A stretch of 64,000 nucleotides of DNA from Chryseobacterium arthrosphaerae (GTDB taxonomy: Bacteria; Bacteroidota; Bacteroidia; Flavobacteriales; Weeksellaceae). Made by a program: the position numbers and the translations under genes. Each line of letters begins with the position of its first letter. The first letter of the stretch is position 1. The notes below the pieces were generated by a model. That model was not told the DNA's origin. It saw nothing but the letters and a program-made list of their open reading frames with translations, and did no database searches. The stretch is from NCBI RefSeq assembly GCF_001684965.1, contig NZ_MAYG01000001.1:3348001-3412000 (forward strand), read 5' to 3'. This document shows positions 1 through 9,104 of the stretch, piece by piece.

Positions 1-477
1 CAGACAATTGAGATCAATAACAACAGTGCATCAGTTATTGTAAACGGTGGTAAACCTCCTTACAAATATGCTGTTGACGGAACTGTCAACTGGCAGGATT
101 CCAATACATTTACAGGATTAAGCAGAGGACAGCACACCTTCTACGTGAAAGATGCCAACAACTGTACGCCTATATCTGTAGAGATCACAATTCCTAACCT
201 GTTGAACGCAATCACTCCGAACGGAGATAATGTAAATGACTTCATCGACTACAGCGAATTAGCTTACAAAGAAAATCTTACGTTTGTAGTTTATGACAGA
301 TACGGAAATATGGTATTCACAGGAAACAAATTCAACAACTACAAGTGGGACGGAAGACATTTCGACAAAAAACTTGTAACAGGAACTTACTGGTATCACG
401 TTAACTGGAATGAGTCTAACAAAGACAAAACTCCTATCAAGTACACAGGCTGGATTCTTGTAAAAAACAGAGAATAA
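1..477 (+). CDS. T9SS type B sorting-domain surface protein, 3' end (partial)
   Basis: The reading frame is open from the first base of the window, so the start lies upstream. What remains is a short SprB/PKD-like module (motif GGKPPYKYAVDG, then a WQDS turn) followed by the C-terminal gliding-motility-associated domain (CHU_C/TIGR04131 type): ITPNGDNVNDF, YDRYGNMVF, YKWDGR and the terminal TGWILVKNRE. This domain is the known type B signal for export through the type IX secretion system, so the protein is probably a large secreted or surface-attached adhesin-like protein. It is clearly paralogous to the next two genes, whose last ~150 residues align with it along the whole visible length. 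A strong hairpin terminator follows. The family call is firm; substrate and function of the missing N-terminal part cannot be seen. Confidence 0.9.
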   Translation, partial: QTIEINNNSASVIVNGGKPPYKYAVDGTVNWQDSNTFTGLSRGQHTFYVKDANNCTPISVEITIPNLLNAITPNGDNVNDFIDYSELAYKENLTFVVYDRYGNMVFTGNKFNNYKWDGRHFDKKLVTGTYWYHVNWNESNKDKTPIKYTGWILVKNRE

Positions 478-494
478 TCTACTGAAACTATAGT

Positions 495-531
495 TAAAAA
501 AACCACGATTACTGCAATCGTGGTTTTTTTA
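495..531 (+). terminator. Rho-independent terminator
   Basis: A 10-bp perfect stem (aaccacgatt at 501-510 with aatcgtggtt at 516-525) is followed by a run of T. It closes the upstream T9SS gene. The same stem sequence recurs after the next paralog at 3491-3514. Confidence 0.9.
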
Positions 532-585
532 TTAATATATTAACAGATTATTTAAAATATTTCAAAAACCAATCAATTATTCTTA

Positions 586-593
586 TATTTTTG
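586..593 (+). promoter_or_regulatory. Putative -7 box TATTTTTG
   Basis: It matches the Bacteroidota -7 consensus TAnnTTTG and would give a leader of about 20 nt before the ATG at 619. No clear -33 TTG is seen. Confidence 0.5.
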
Positions 594-618
594 TAAAAAC
601 CATAATATCCTACAATCT

Positions 619-3468
619 ATGAAAAAAACTTTACCCTTTTTTCTATTATTTTTTGCCACCATCAATCTGCTCTTTGCCCAGAGAGACACAGAGCATTGGT
701 TTGCACCCATGGCAGCGAGATCTGGCAAAGTAGTCACTCCTATGCAGGCACTTTACTTTTCTACAGATTCTGTTACACCTTTCAGTGTGGATATCTACAG
801 TAACAATACCGTGCTGGGGACTGTCACAATAAGTAAAGGATCTCCGCAGACTTTCAACGTTCCTTTAAACAGAATGGTAGCCAGTACCAACGGGGAACTG
901 TTCACTCCGGGAAACAAAGGCTTATACACCAAAGGCACCAAACCTTATTTCGTAACCTACAGGTTCTCGGTAAGCCAGCATGGCGAGATTTTAACATCCA
1001 AAGGAAAGGCGGGAATCGGTACAAAATTTTATGCCGTAACAGCTCCTATTGAAGAACTCGATGCTGATTATAATTTTACTACCGGAATCCTCGCAACGGA
1101 AGACAATACGCATGTAACGGTTTCCAACTATTCTTCAAATATTATTTTTACCAACGGATGGACGGGAGTTACCAATCCTACCCTTACGTTTACTTTAAAT
1201 AAAGGTCAGTCTTATATTATTGAAGGAATAGGGAATCAGACGGTCAACAAAGAAGCTTTTATCGGTGCTAAGATTGAATCCGACAAACCCATATCAGTAA
1301 CCAACGGAAATTTCAATGGCCAATTTGCCATGGCAGCCGGCGGCTCTTACCAGGGGTCTGATATTATCATGGACCAGTCTGTTCCGGTAGACCGTCTTGG
1401 GAATGAATTTGTAGTGGTAAAAGGAAACGGAGACATCAGCCGGAGAATGGAAGATGCCCTGATTGTGGCCACAGAAGGAGGCACTCAGGTATACATCAAT
1501 AACGGTACAACCCCGGTTGCTACATTGGCAGAAGGTGAAAGCTACCGGGTCAACAAAATTAATAATACCAATTACATCAATCAGGGGAACAATCATTATA
1601 ACATGTACATCAGAACCACTAAAAATGTATATGTATACCAGCTGATGGCCGGAGTAGCAGCCAGTAATGCCACATTGGGCTTTAACTATATTCCTCCATT
1701 GAACTGCTATCTTCCAAGAAAGATTGATGAGATCGGAAAAATCAAAGACCTTCCCTATTCTACTACCCTCAGCGGACATATTGTAAAGCTGAATATTTTA
1801 ACAGAAACAGGGGCCGCAGTTACTGTAAACGGAGCTCCATTACCCGCAGCACAGGGACCTTATCCGGTAACAGGTACTCCGAATTGGGTATCTTATTCCG
1901 TACCGGATATTACTGGGAATGTTACCATAGCCTCTACCAAAGCTGTAACCGCCGGGATCTCCGGAGGAAGTGGTGTGGTAGGATACGGCGGATATTTCTC
2001 AGGATTCTCTTCTATTCCTGTTATTGCCAAACAAAATGGGGAATGTATTCCGGGAATTGTTCTGGAAGTGGATGACAGTTTTGACACCTACCAGTGGTAT
2101 AGAGAAAACATTCCTATTCCAGGTGCCAATGCCAACAGTTATACTCCTACACAATCAGGAAATTATTCTGTAAAAATCACCGTTGGGTCATGTCCTCCGG
2201 TTATTACTCCTGTATATAAAGTATATACCTGTCTTAAAAAAACAACGATGAATGACACGGTATGTAACGGGGTTAAACAAATTGTACCTACTTTCACCAG
2301 CTCTACTCAAACCGTCGTTCCGGGAACAGTAACAATTCTTACTCCTCCCGCTCATGGCAATGCGGTTCTTGATCCTACTACAGGGGTTATAAGCTATGCA
2401 CCTAATTCCGGCTATTTCGGGACAGACACCATCGTGTATCAGTTCTGCGGAAATAATCCTGATTTTACAGATTGTGAACAGATAACCCTTAACCTTACAG
2501 TTTCTGAAAATCCTAAAGTAAATGATGCCACTGTAAGAACCTGTTTCCTTGATTCTAATATTGCAACAGGTTTATTTAACCTTACCAATGTAAATGTCAC
2601 CACAGCAACAGGAGTTACTAAAAAATATTATCCATCGCTTACAGATGCCCACGCAGGAACAAATGAAATTTTAACTCCGGCCAATTATGTTGCCCCTAAC
2701 GGAGTGGTTTATGTAAAAGTAATCAATGCAAACGGATGCTATAGCGTTGCAGTGATAACACTTGTTGTACTCCCTCCGGTACAATCCGATGTTCTTAAAG
2801 ATAAAATCATCTGTATGGAAGATACAACAACCCTTGACGCCGGGCCTGGCTTTAAAAGCTATGAATGGAGCACGGGAGCAACTACTCAGATGATCAATAA
2901 CGTAGGAGTCGGGGTTTATTGGGTAAAACTGAAGACCGGGGAATGTGTAACGATGCAGACAGTAAAAGTCTATGCTTCTGAACAGCCTGTTATTTCGGAT
3001 ATTGATATTTCAAACAATACCATAACCGTTAATGTAATAGGAGGTACCCCACCCTATAAATATTCCATTGATCATATCAACTGGCAGGATTCCAATGTGT
3101 TCACGAATGTGGCGAGAGGAAATGTAAGTGTATATGTAAAGGATAATTATAACTGTGAACCGATCAAAGTGGACATTACCGTTCCTAATCTGATCAACGT
3201 CATTACGCCTAATGAAGATGGTAAGAATGATTTTATCGATTACTCAGCCCTGGCTGTGAAAAACAATCTGGTCTGTAATATTTTTGACCGCTACGGAAGC
3301 AAAATATTCCAGGCTGATAAAACCAATGGCTACAAATGGGACGGAACTTCCGGAGGTAAAAGAATTCCTACAGGAAACTACTGGTATGAAATAGGATGGA
3401 ACGAGCCCAATAATAAACATACTGCTGTAAAATACACCGGCTGGATTATGGTGAAAAACAGAGAGTAG
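619..3468 (+). CDS. T9SS type B sorting-domain protein with IgGFc-binding-like N-terminal region
   Basis: 949 residues. A signal peptide (to about residue 20, FAQ) is followed by the QRDTEHWFAPM start shared with the next paralog. Residues ~22-470 resemble the IgGFc-binding-type N-terminal domain: repeated ATEDNTxVTV and LNKGQSYIIEG motifs, SDKPISVTNGN, and a closing VGYGGYFSGF. Next come an Ig-like stretch (YQWYRENIPIPGA), a cadherin-like Big_9-type module (TILTPPAHGNAVLDPTTG) and a C-terminal CHU_C type B sorting domain (ITPNEDGKNDFIDYS to the end). It is probably exported by the type IX system and attached to the surface. Ligand binding is an inference from the domain only. It lies between two paralogs, each with its own promoter and terminator. 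Confidence 0.88.
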   Translation: MKKTLPFFLLFFATINLLFAQRDTEHWFAPMAARSGKVVTPMQALYFSTDSVTPFSVDIYSNNTVLGTVTISKGSPQTFNVPLNRMVASTNGELFTPGNKGLYTKGTKPYFVTYRFSVSQHGEILTSKGKAGIGTKFYAVTAPIEELDADYNFTTGILATEDNTHVTVSNYSSNIIFTNGWTGVTNPTLTFTLNKGQSYIIEGIGNQTVNKEAFIGAKIESDKPISVTNGNFNGQFAMAAGGSYQGSDIIMDQSVPVDRLGNEFVVVKGNGDISRRMEDALIVATEGGTQVYINNGTTPVATLAEGESYRVNKINNTNYINQGNNHYNMYIRTTKNVYVYQLMAGVAASNATLGFNYIPPLNCYLPRKIDEIGKIKDLPYSTTLSGHIVKLNILTETGAAVTVNGAPLPAAQGPYPVTGTPNWVSYSVPDITGNVTIASTKAVTAGISGGSGVVGYGGYFSGFSSIPVIAKQNGECIPGIVLEVDDSFDTYQWYRENIPIPGANANSYTPTQSGNYSVKITVGSCPPVITPVYKVYTCLKKTTMNDTVCNGVKQIVPTFTSSTQTVVPGTVTILTPPAHGNAVLDPTTGVISYAPNSGYFGTDTIVYQFCGNNPDFTDCEQITLNLTVSENPKVNDATVRTCFLDSNIATGLFNLTNVNVTTATGVTKKYYPSLTDAHAGTNEILTPANYVAPNGVVYVKVINANGCYSVAVITLVVLPPVQSDVLKDKIICMEDTTTLDAGPGFKSYEWSTGATTQMINNVGVGVYWVKLKTGECVTMQTVKVYASEQPVISDIDISNNTITVNVIGGTPPYKYSIDHINWQDSNVFTNVARGNVSVYVKDNYNCEPIKVDITVPNLINVITPNEDGKNDFIDYSALAVKNNLVCNIFDRYGSKIFQADKTNGYKWDGTSGGKRIPTGNYWYEIGWNEPNNKHTAVKYTGWIMVKNRE

Positions 3469-3486
3469 TATTTAAATCCTATACTT

Positions 3487-3520
3487 TTAAAACCACGATT
3501 TTGAAATCGTGGTTTTTTTA
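3487..3520 (+). terminator. Rho-independent terminator
   Basis: Stem aaccacgatt (3491-3500) pairs with aatcgtggtt (3505-3514), loop of 4, then T7. The stem arms are identical to those of the terminator at 501-525, suggesting that gene and terminator were duplicated together. Confidence 0.9.
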
Positions 3521-3553
3521 TCATATTTTCAAGCGTACAATGCTTTTTATTAT

Positions 3554-3561
3554 TAAATTTG
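3554..3561 (+). promoter_or_regulatory. Putative -7 box TAAATTTG
   Basis: Exact TAnnTTTG match 19 nt before the ATG at 3581, giving a leader of about 14 nt. Confidence 0.55.
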
Positions 3562-3580
3562 TGATAAAGACTAATACTGA

Positions 3581-6500
3581 ATGAAGAAAATTCTATCTTT
3601 TTTACTTATATTTTATATTTTCACCTCTGCTTTCGCCCAACTGGACAGGGAACATTGGTTTGCCCCGATGATTGACAGGAGTGGAGCGCCCAATCCATAC
3701 CAGAAACTTTATTTATCTACCAATAGAACCACTCCCTTCCCGGTCAGTATTTTCAACAATAATGTCCTGATCGGAACGGTGAATATCAGTAAAAATAATC
3801 CCCAGAAATTTGATGTATTAAGAAATTATATCATCACGACCCAGCAGACAGACCTGTTTACTCCTACTACAAAGGGATTGTACCTGAAGGCTGAGTTTCC
3901 GTTTTATGCCAACCTGAGATTTTCAGTATTCAATCATGCGGAAATTATTACTTCAAAAGGAATTCCCTCTACAGGAAAAAGCTTTTTTGCCGCTTCAGTT
4001 CCTATCTCTGTGAGCAACAGCATTCTGAACTTTATGACCAGTGTACTGGCTACAGAAGACAATACAACGGTAACCATTTCCGGGTACAGTCCAGCGGTAC
4101 AGTTTTCAAACGGGACCACCGGCGCTGCTAATCCAACCATGACCTTTACTCTTAACAAAGGGCAATCTTATATCATTGACGGAATCGGTGATATTGCCGG
4201 AAACTTCAATGGTTTTATTGGTTCGAAAATTATTTCAGACAAACCCGTGAATGTGACGAACGGAAATTTTAACGGACAATATGCAGGAAATTACCCTACA
4301 AGCTCTGATATTTTAATGGATCAGGCTGTTCCGGTCAACAGGCTCGGAAGCGAATTTGCTCTGGTTAAAGGTAACGGAGGCATTGGTGCCAATATGGAAG
4401 GCGCTGTCGTCATTGCTACTGAAGATAATACCCAGGTATTTGTCAATAATGAGGTTTTGCCCGTTGCTACGCTGAATACAGGAAAATATTTTGTAATCCC
4501 TGACACGAAATACAGCCTGCAGGGGAACGGCCATTATAATCTGTACATCAAAACCACCAAAAATGCTTATGTCTATCAGATTTTAGCCGGTGATTCAGGA
4601 TCAGGAAACGAAGTGGCTACCGGAGGTTTTAATTTTATTCCTGCTTTGAACTGCTATCTTCCCAAACAGATCAATGAGCTGGGATTCATCAATGAAAATT
4701 TTGTTCATTCCAACGGGAACCCCGGCGGAATTCTTAATATTCCCACAAAACTTAACCTGATTACAGAAAGAGGAGCCACTGTTACGGTAAATGGGGCAAC
4801 ACCTCCGGCCATCACAGGACCTTATGATATGACGGGAACCACAAACTGGGTTACTTATGGAATTCCCAATGTAACCGGTACCATCACAGTTGTTTCCAAT
4901 AAAGCAATCACTGCGGGTATCACTGCAGGAAGTGACGCTGTAGGATACGGAGGTTTCTTTGCAGGATTTCCTACCCAGCCGGTTATCCTGAAATCAGGTG
5001 GAGACTGTGCTCCCGGAATAGTACTTACGGTAGATCCTATCATCTATGATACCTATCAATGGTACAGAAATGGCATCCTTATCAGCGGTGCCACCTCTTC
5101 ATCCTTCAGCCCTACCCAATCCGGATATTATACCTGTTCCGTGACAATGGGAAGCTGTGCACCTCTAGTGACGGAGCAGTTTAAAGTACAAAGCTGTACA
5201 AAACTGAGTACAGCCTCTTATAACATATGTACTTCACAGACGATAACACCAGCCTTCAGCAATTCCACACAAACTCCGGTTCCAGGTACCGTTGCCATCA
5301 CTACTCCCCCTACCCTTGGGACTGCAGTGATCAACCCTGCCACAGGAGTTATCACCTATACCGCCAATACTCCGGGTACTGCAGCAACTGATACATTTAC
5401 CTATACATTCTGCGGAAATGATCCTGATTTCCCTGATTGCGAAACGGTAACCGTAACCATTAATATTTTAGCTCTTACCGTAACCAATGCAACATTACAT
5501 GCCTGTGATATTAACGGTCAGGGAACATTTAACCTCACTACGGCCAATGTAACCAACAACAGTCCTGTTACCATCACCTATTACCCTACATTAGCAGATG
5601 CACAGGCTGAAAATCCTGCAGCACTGATCAATACGCCGAATACCTATACTGCTCCGAACGGCACAATCATCTACGCTGTTGTAAAAAACAATATCGGCTG
5701 TAAAAGTATTGCCCAGATAACCCTGTCACTTTTCAACAAAGCTATTGTGCTGGACAATTACAATGGAGTTTTCTGTGATGATAATCTGGACGGAACCGTT
5801 ACTGTCATCCTATCCAATATTACCGGGATCGTTCTTAATAATCCTGCCTATTTTACCAATGTAAGGTATTATGCCAATCTTACGGATGCCAATGCCGGAA
5901 ATACCAATACACTTCCTAACAGCTGGAGCTATACCGCAACAACCACTATCTATATCAGAGTAGATTCTCCTGACGGATGTGCTACAGTTATTAAACCATT
6001 ACAGTTCAGCATCGGAAACAGGCTTACATTAATCACCAAATCCGTTACGGAAAGTGTATGTGACGATGATCTGGATGGCATCAAAACAGTAAATCTGGCT
6101 CAGTTTATTCCTCAGTTTACCTTAGATCCGAACATCACGTCTACATTCCATGGAACTTTAGCAGATGCTCAAAATGATGTGAATGCGATTGCCGCAACAG
6201 TCAATATTACAGCTTCCCAGACCTATTATATCCGTTTTGAAAAAAATGGAGTTTGTCCGGAAGTGGGTACAATCAAAATTACGATTAAAGTTCCTAAAAA
6301 ATCTGACCTGCTGAAAGATCAGGCAATATGCCCGAAAACCACAACAACACTGGATGCCGGTCCTGGATTTGACAGATACCTATGGAGTACCGGAGCTACA
6401 ACACCTTCGATCACCAATGTTCCTGTCGGAAGTTATTGGGTAGAATTAACCTCTAACGGATGTGTTTACAAACAGTATGTGAATGTTACTGAATTACCCA

Positions 6501-6979
6501 GTCCTGTAATCAGTTCCATTGAGATAGAAGGAATCACTGTAAAAGTTGGAGTAACGGGCGGTACTCCTCCTTATGAATACTCTTTGGATGGTGTGGTATG
6601 GCAAAGCTCAAACGTATTTTACAATGTACCGAGAGGTGCCCATACTGTATTTGTAAGAGACTCCAAGTTTTGCGAGGTCGTGAAGAAACCATTTGCGATC
6701 ATCAACCTGATCAACACTATTACTCCGAATGGAGACGGATATAATGAAGTGATCAACTATTCTGCCCTGATGGCCAATGATAATCTGGTATTCCGGATTT
6801 TTGACCGATACGGAGCCGAAGTTTTCAGAGGTACTCCTGAAAATCAATATACCTGGGACGGAAGAGTGGGCGGCCGATATGTACCTACCGCTACTTACTG
6901 GTATTTCATCACCTGGACGGAATATGGATCTACTCTTTCAATAAAACATTCAAGCTGGCTGCTGGTAAAGCACCGGTAA
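3581..6979 (+). CDS. T9SS type B sorting-domain protein, longer paralog
   Basis: 1132 residues, the same architecture as the preceding gene. It has a signal peptide ending FAQ, a REHWFAPM start, an IgGFc-binding-like N-terminal region (ATEDNTTVTI, LNKGQSYIIDG, SDKPVNVTNGN), an Ig-like module (YDTYQWYRNG) and a Big_9-like module (AITTPPTLGTAVINPATG). The C-terminal type B sorting domain carries ITPNGDGYNEVINYS, FDRYGAEVF and YTWDGR. It is about 180 residues longer because the middle carries two extra modules, each marked by a C-DD-LDG motif (FCDDNLDGTVTV and VCDDDLDGIKTV, residues ~730 and ~830). The last residues (SSWLLVKHR) differ slightly from the KNRE ending of the other two. Secretion by T9SS and surface location follow from the domain; adhesion is inferred. 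Confidence 0.88.
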   Translation: MKKILSFLLIFYIFTSAFAQLDREHWFAPMIDRSGAPNPYQKLYLSTNRTTPFPVSIFNNNVLIGTVNISKNNPQKFDVLRNYIITTQQTDLFTPTTKGLYLKAEFPFYANLRFSVFNHAEIITSKGIPSTGKSFFAASVPISVSNSILNFMTSVLATEDNTTVTISGYSPAVQFSNGTTGAANPTMTFTLNKGQSYIIDGIGDIAGNFNGFIGSKIISDKPVNVTNGNFNGQYAGNYPTSSDILMDQAVPVNRLGSEFALVKGNGGIGANMEGAVVIATEDNTQVFVNNEVLPVATLNTGKYFVIPDTKYSLQGNGHYNLYIKTTKNAYVYQILAGDSGSGNEVATGGFNFIPALNCYLPKQINELGFINENFVHSNGNPGGILNIPTKLNLITERGATVTVNGATPPAITGPYDMTGTTNWVTYGIPNVTGTITVVSNKAITAGITAGSDAVGYGGFFAGFPTQPVILKSGGDCAPGIVLTVDPIIYDTYQWYRNGILISGATSSSFSPTQSGYYTCSVTMGSCAPLVTEQFKVQSCTKLSTASYNICTSQTITPAFSNSTQTPVPGTVAITTPPTLGTAVINPATGVITYTANTPGTAATDTFTYTFCGNDPDFPDCETVTVTINILALTVTNATLHACDINGQGTFNLTTANVTNNSPVTITYYPTLADAQAENPAALINTPNTYTAPNGTIIYAVVKNNIGCKSIAQITLSLFNKAIVLDNYNGVFCDDNLDGTVTVILSNITGIVLNNPAYFTNVRYYANLTDANAGNTNTLPNSWSYTATTTIYIRVDSPDGCATVIKPLQFSIGNRLTLITKSVTESVCDDDLDGIKTVNLAQFIPQFTLDPNITSTFHGTLADAQNDVNAIAATVNITASQTYYIRFEKNGVCPEVGTIKITIKVPKKSDLLKDQAICPKTTTTLDAGPGFDRYLWSTGATTPSITNVPVGSYWVELTSNGCVYKQYVNVTELPSPVISSIEIEGITVKVGVTGGTPPYEYSLDGVVWQSSNVFYNVPRGAHTVFVRDSKFCEVVKKPFAIINLINTITPNGDGYNEVINYSALMANDNLVFRIFDRYGAEVFRGTPENQYTWDGRVGGRYVPTATYWYFITWTEYGSTLSIKHSSWLLVKHR

Positions 6980-6981
6980 AT

Positions 6982-7043
6982 AAAACGGAAGAAAGGCGGA
7001 AAAAGCCTTATGTAATTTTCAGCCTTCTTTCTTCCGTTTTTTA
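6982..7043 (+). terminator. Long-stem terminator
   Basis: aaaacggaagaaag (6982-6995) pairs with ctttcttccgtttt (7027-7040), with an inner loop of about 31 nt, then T's. Confidence 0.85.
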
Positions 7044-7172
7044 TACTTAATTACCCTATTTTTTAAGCCTGTTCCTGCTTTATAACACTCATTAACAATT
7101 TAATGCTAAAGTTTAATATAACTTTAACCTCTATTCTTTATCCAAATAGTCAGAAATTGCTGTATTTCTATG

Positions 7173-7180
7173 TAATTTTG
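7173..7180 (+). promoter_or_regulatory. Putative -7 box TAATTTTG
   Basis: Exact TAnnTTTG only 8 nt before the ATG at 7189, predicting a very short leader. Upstream, taaagtt (7107-7113) and aacttta (7120-7126) form a small inverted repeat. Confidence 0.5.
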
Positions 7181-7188
7181 CGCATTAT

Positions 7189-7983
7189 ATGAAGAAACTG
7201 TTTACTCTGCTGCTATTGGTTTTTCTGGCAAAAATTAATGCACAAACATATTCCGGTGAGGTATTCCTGAGAGACCATTCGATTTTATATCTTAATCAGG
7301 TATATGTTACCAATCTGAATACTCAGAAAACCGTTCTTACGGATTTCAACGGTAATTTTACGATTCCTGCCAATCCGGGAGATGTTGTCCGCTTTACCTC
7401 TATCGTTACTGAAAGAAAGGACATCAAACTTACTCCTGAGCTGATGCAGCAGAAAAACCTGGTAGAACTTAAAATTGCTTATTATGAGATCCAGGAAATT
7501 GTACTCAGCAGATTCAAGCCTACGGGAAATCTCCGTTATGACGTCAATTCTTTAAGGAAAGAAGATAAAGCCTATGCGCTTAAAAAAGTCATCGGACTTC
7601 CTGAACCTAAAGGTGACGGAACTCCTCCGGAACTGCCAGTAGCCGGGTTCAGAGACGGAGGTCTTACCTTCAGTCTGGAGAGTATCTACGATATGCTTTC
7701 AGGGGAGAGAAAGAAAAAACAACGTTACCAGGCTTATGAAAGAATGAACAGTTCTGTAGCCCAGATCAAAAATTATTTAGGTAAGGATTATTTCCTGAAA
7801 TTTAAGATTCCTGAAAATTTAATTGACAACTTCCTTCAGTTTGTGTATACTTCTGAAAATATTCAGCCTTACGTCTTGGCAGGAAACTTTGAAGCCATCA
7901 AGGTGCCTATTGAAAAGTATCTTCCGATCTATCAGAGAAGACTTAAAAATTCTCATCTTCAGGAAGTCATCAACAATAAATAA
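7189..7983 (+). CDS. Secreted carboxypeptidase-regulatory-like (beta-sandwich) protein
   Basis: 264 residues with a signal peptide (MKKLFTLLLLVFLAKINAQ). Residues ~20-100 look like the CarboxypepD_reg-like fold found at the N-terminus of TonB-dependent receptors: YSGEVFLRD, YVTNLNTQKTVLTDFNGNF, IPANPGDVVRFTS. The C-terminal ~160 residues are polar and helical, without a motif I recognise. Proteins of this layout are common and uncharacterised in Flavobacteriia, usually as periplasmic or outer-membrane-associated proteins. It stands alone between two terminators. No enzymatic motif is visible, so no function is assigned beyond export. Confidence 0.75.
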   Translation: MKKLFTLLLLVFLAKINAQTYSGEVFLRDHSILYLNQVYVTNLNTQKTVLTDFNGNFTIPANPGDVVRFTSIVTERKDIKLTPELMQQKNLVELKIAYYEIQEIVLSRFKPTGNLRYDVNSLRKEDKAYALKKVIGLPEPKGDGTPPELPVAGFRDGGLTFSLESIYDMLSGERKKKQRYQAYERMNSSVAQIKNYLGKDYFLKFKIPENLIDNFLQFVYTSENIQPYVLAGNFEAIKVPIEKYLPIYQRRLKNSHLQEVINNK

Positions 7984-8008
7984 AAAGACCGGCTTTACAA
8001 ACATATAT

Positions 8009-8040
8009 AAAGAACCATGCAATATTGCATGGTTCTTTAT
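8009..8040 (+). terminator. Rho-independent terminator
   Basis: A 14-bp perfect stem (8009-8022 with 8025-8038, core gaaccatgcaa) with a very tight loop, ending in a short T run. Confidence 0.85.
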
Positions 8041-8244
8041 TATTGTACCTCCTAAAAGTTTTTCAACACTACTCTGTTTGATTTTTAATTTTCACAGTAT
8101 ATATTTCCGTAATATTCAAAAATATGTTTATTTTTATATCACAATCATGTGTTTAAAATAAAAAACACAGTATTCCGTTATCTATAAAACTAATTGACCA
8201 AACACAAATTAAGAGAAGTACAGACTGACAACTAATATTAATTA

Positions 8245-9009
8245 ATGAAAAAAATACTTTTACTTCTTGCCTCGGTTTTGTTTTTTAGCCTGTCTGCCCA
8301 AAAAAGAGGGAAAGACTACAGCAACATTTTAAAAAGTAATAACATCTACGAGATCAATGCTTTTCTAAGGGATGCCCATCCTGATGATCCCCGAAGATCT
8401 GTTCTGAAACCACGGGTCATGGAAATGATGAAAGAATACATCAAAAATGCTCATCCGGCAGATCAGAAAGTAAAAGATATGCAGGAAATGCTTGCTTTGC
8501 TGCGAAGAAGACCTTCTACAAAAATTACTTTTGATGAAATGAATGCCATCATCAAGCAGAAGCAGATCGCCAAATATAAGGCAGAGTTGGCCGCAAAACA
8601 GCCGACCACTGTTTACACGCCCAGCAATGCTCAGAACACTTTCGTTGTAAATACTTCTGCCAATGCTGCTATCCCTAATGCTGAAGCCGAAGAATTCAAT
8701 ATGCTGATGGCGGTATCTCCTGTAGAACATCAGAACAGAACTGTAAAAATCCTCAATTCCCTCTTCGATAATGATCCCAATGCCAAGGAATCTATTGTGA
8801 TGATCCAGAACAAATCGGACTGCAACATTATTGTAAGGATGGAAGGTGTAGGTACCACAAAATACAGACTGGCTGTACCTGCACACGGAGATGGTTCAAT
8901 TGTGATACAAAAAGGGCAATATCTTTTCACCAGCCTGGTTTGCGGGGCACAGTATGCTTCTCAAAAAACCATACAGGGAGCCATCGTTGTAGCGCTGGGA
9001 AGCCAGTAG
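8245..9009 (+). CDS. Exported protein of unknown function, paralog 1 of 3
   Basis: 254 residues with a signal peptide (MKKILLLLASVLFFSLSAQ). The start of the mature part (DYSNILKSNNIYEINAFLRD AHPDDPRRSVLKP) matches the gene at 9800 almost word for word. The C-terminal ~105 residues (AEEFNMLM, VKILNSLF, NKSDCNIIVRMEG, LAVPAHGDGSIVIQKGQY, SLVCGAQYASQK) are shared with that gene and, more loosely, with the lipoprotein at 10491. The middle (residues ~70-150) is a low-complexity polar insert absent from the others. The two cysteines in SDC and LVC are conserved in all three. I do not recognise a characterised function; the family may be one catalogued as a flavobacterial DUF (possibly DUF6759), which I cannot verify here. 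A periplasmic or cell-surface location is inferred. Confidence 0.75.
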   Translation: MKKILLLLASVLFFSLSAQKRGKDYSNILKSNNIYEINAFLRDAHPDDPRRSVLKPRVMEMMKEYIKNAHPADQKVKDMQEMLALLRRRPSTKITFDEMNAIIKQKQIAKYKAELAAKQPTTVYTPSNAQNTFVVNTSANAAIPNAEAEEFNMLMAVSPVEHQNRTVKILNSLFDNDPNAKESIVMIQNKSDCNIIVRMEGVGTTKYRLAVPAHGDGSIVIQKGQYLFTSLVCGAQYASQKTIQGAIVVALGSQ

Positions 9010-9032
9010 CCTCTATAGAAAACCCATCATAT

Positions 9033-9066
9033 CTCTGTCTTTTGAAGTAAAAGGCAGAGTTTTTTG
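9033..9066 (+). terminator. Rho-independent terminator
   Basis: ctctgtctttt pairs with aaaaggcagag (one G-U) across a short loop, followed by T6. It separates the exported protein gene from trmB. Confidence 0.8.
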
Positions 9067-9078
9067 TGTAAAATTTAC

Positions 9079-9086
9079 TATTTTTG
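9079..9086 (+). promoter_or_regulatory. Putative -7 box TATTTTTG of trmB
   Basis: Exact TAnnTTTG. It overlaps an upstream in-frame TTG (9084), which argues that translation starts at the ATG at 9105 and not at that TTG. Confidence 0.6.
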
Positions 9087-9104
9087 CACTCATTTTATAA
9101 CTCA

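Noticed and set aside
1294..1779. Open frame of 161 codons on the minus strand inside the first full T9SS gene
   Set aside because: It lies wholly within a strongly coding gene, its product has no recognisable domain, and it has no promoter or neighbours.
8365..8886. 173-codon minus-strand frame opposite the exported protein gene
   Set aside because: The plus-strand gene has a signal peptide and paralogs; the opposite frame is a compositional shadow.
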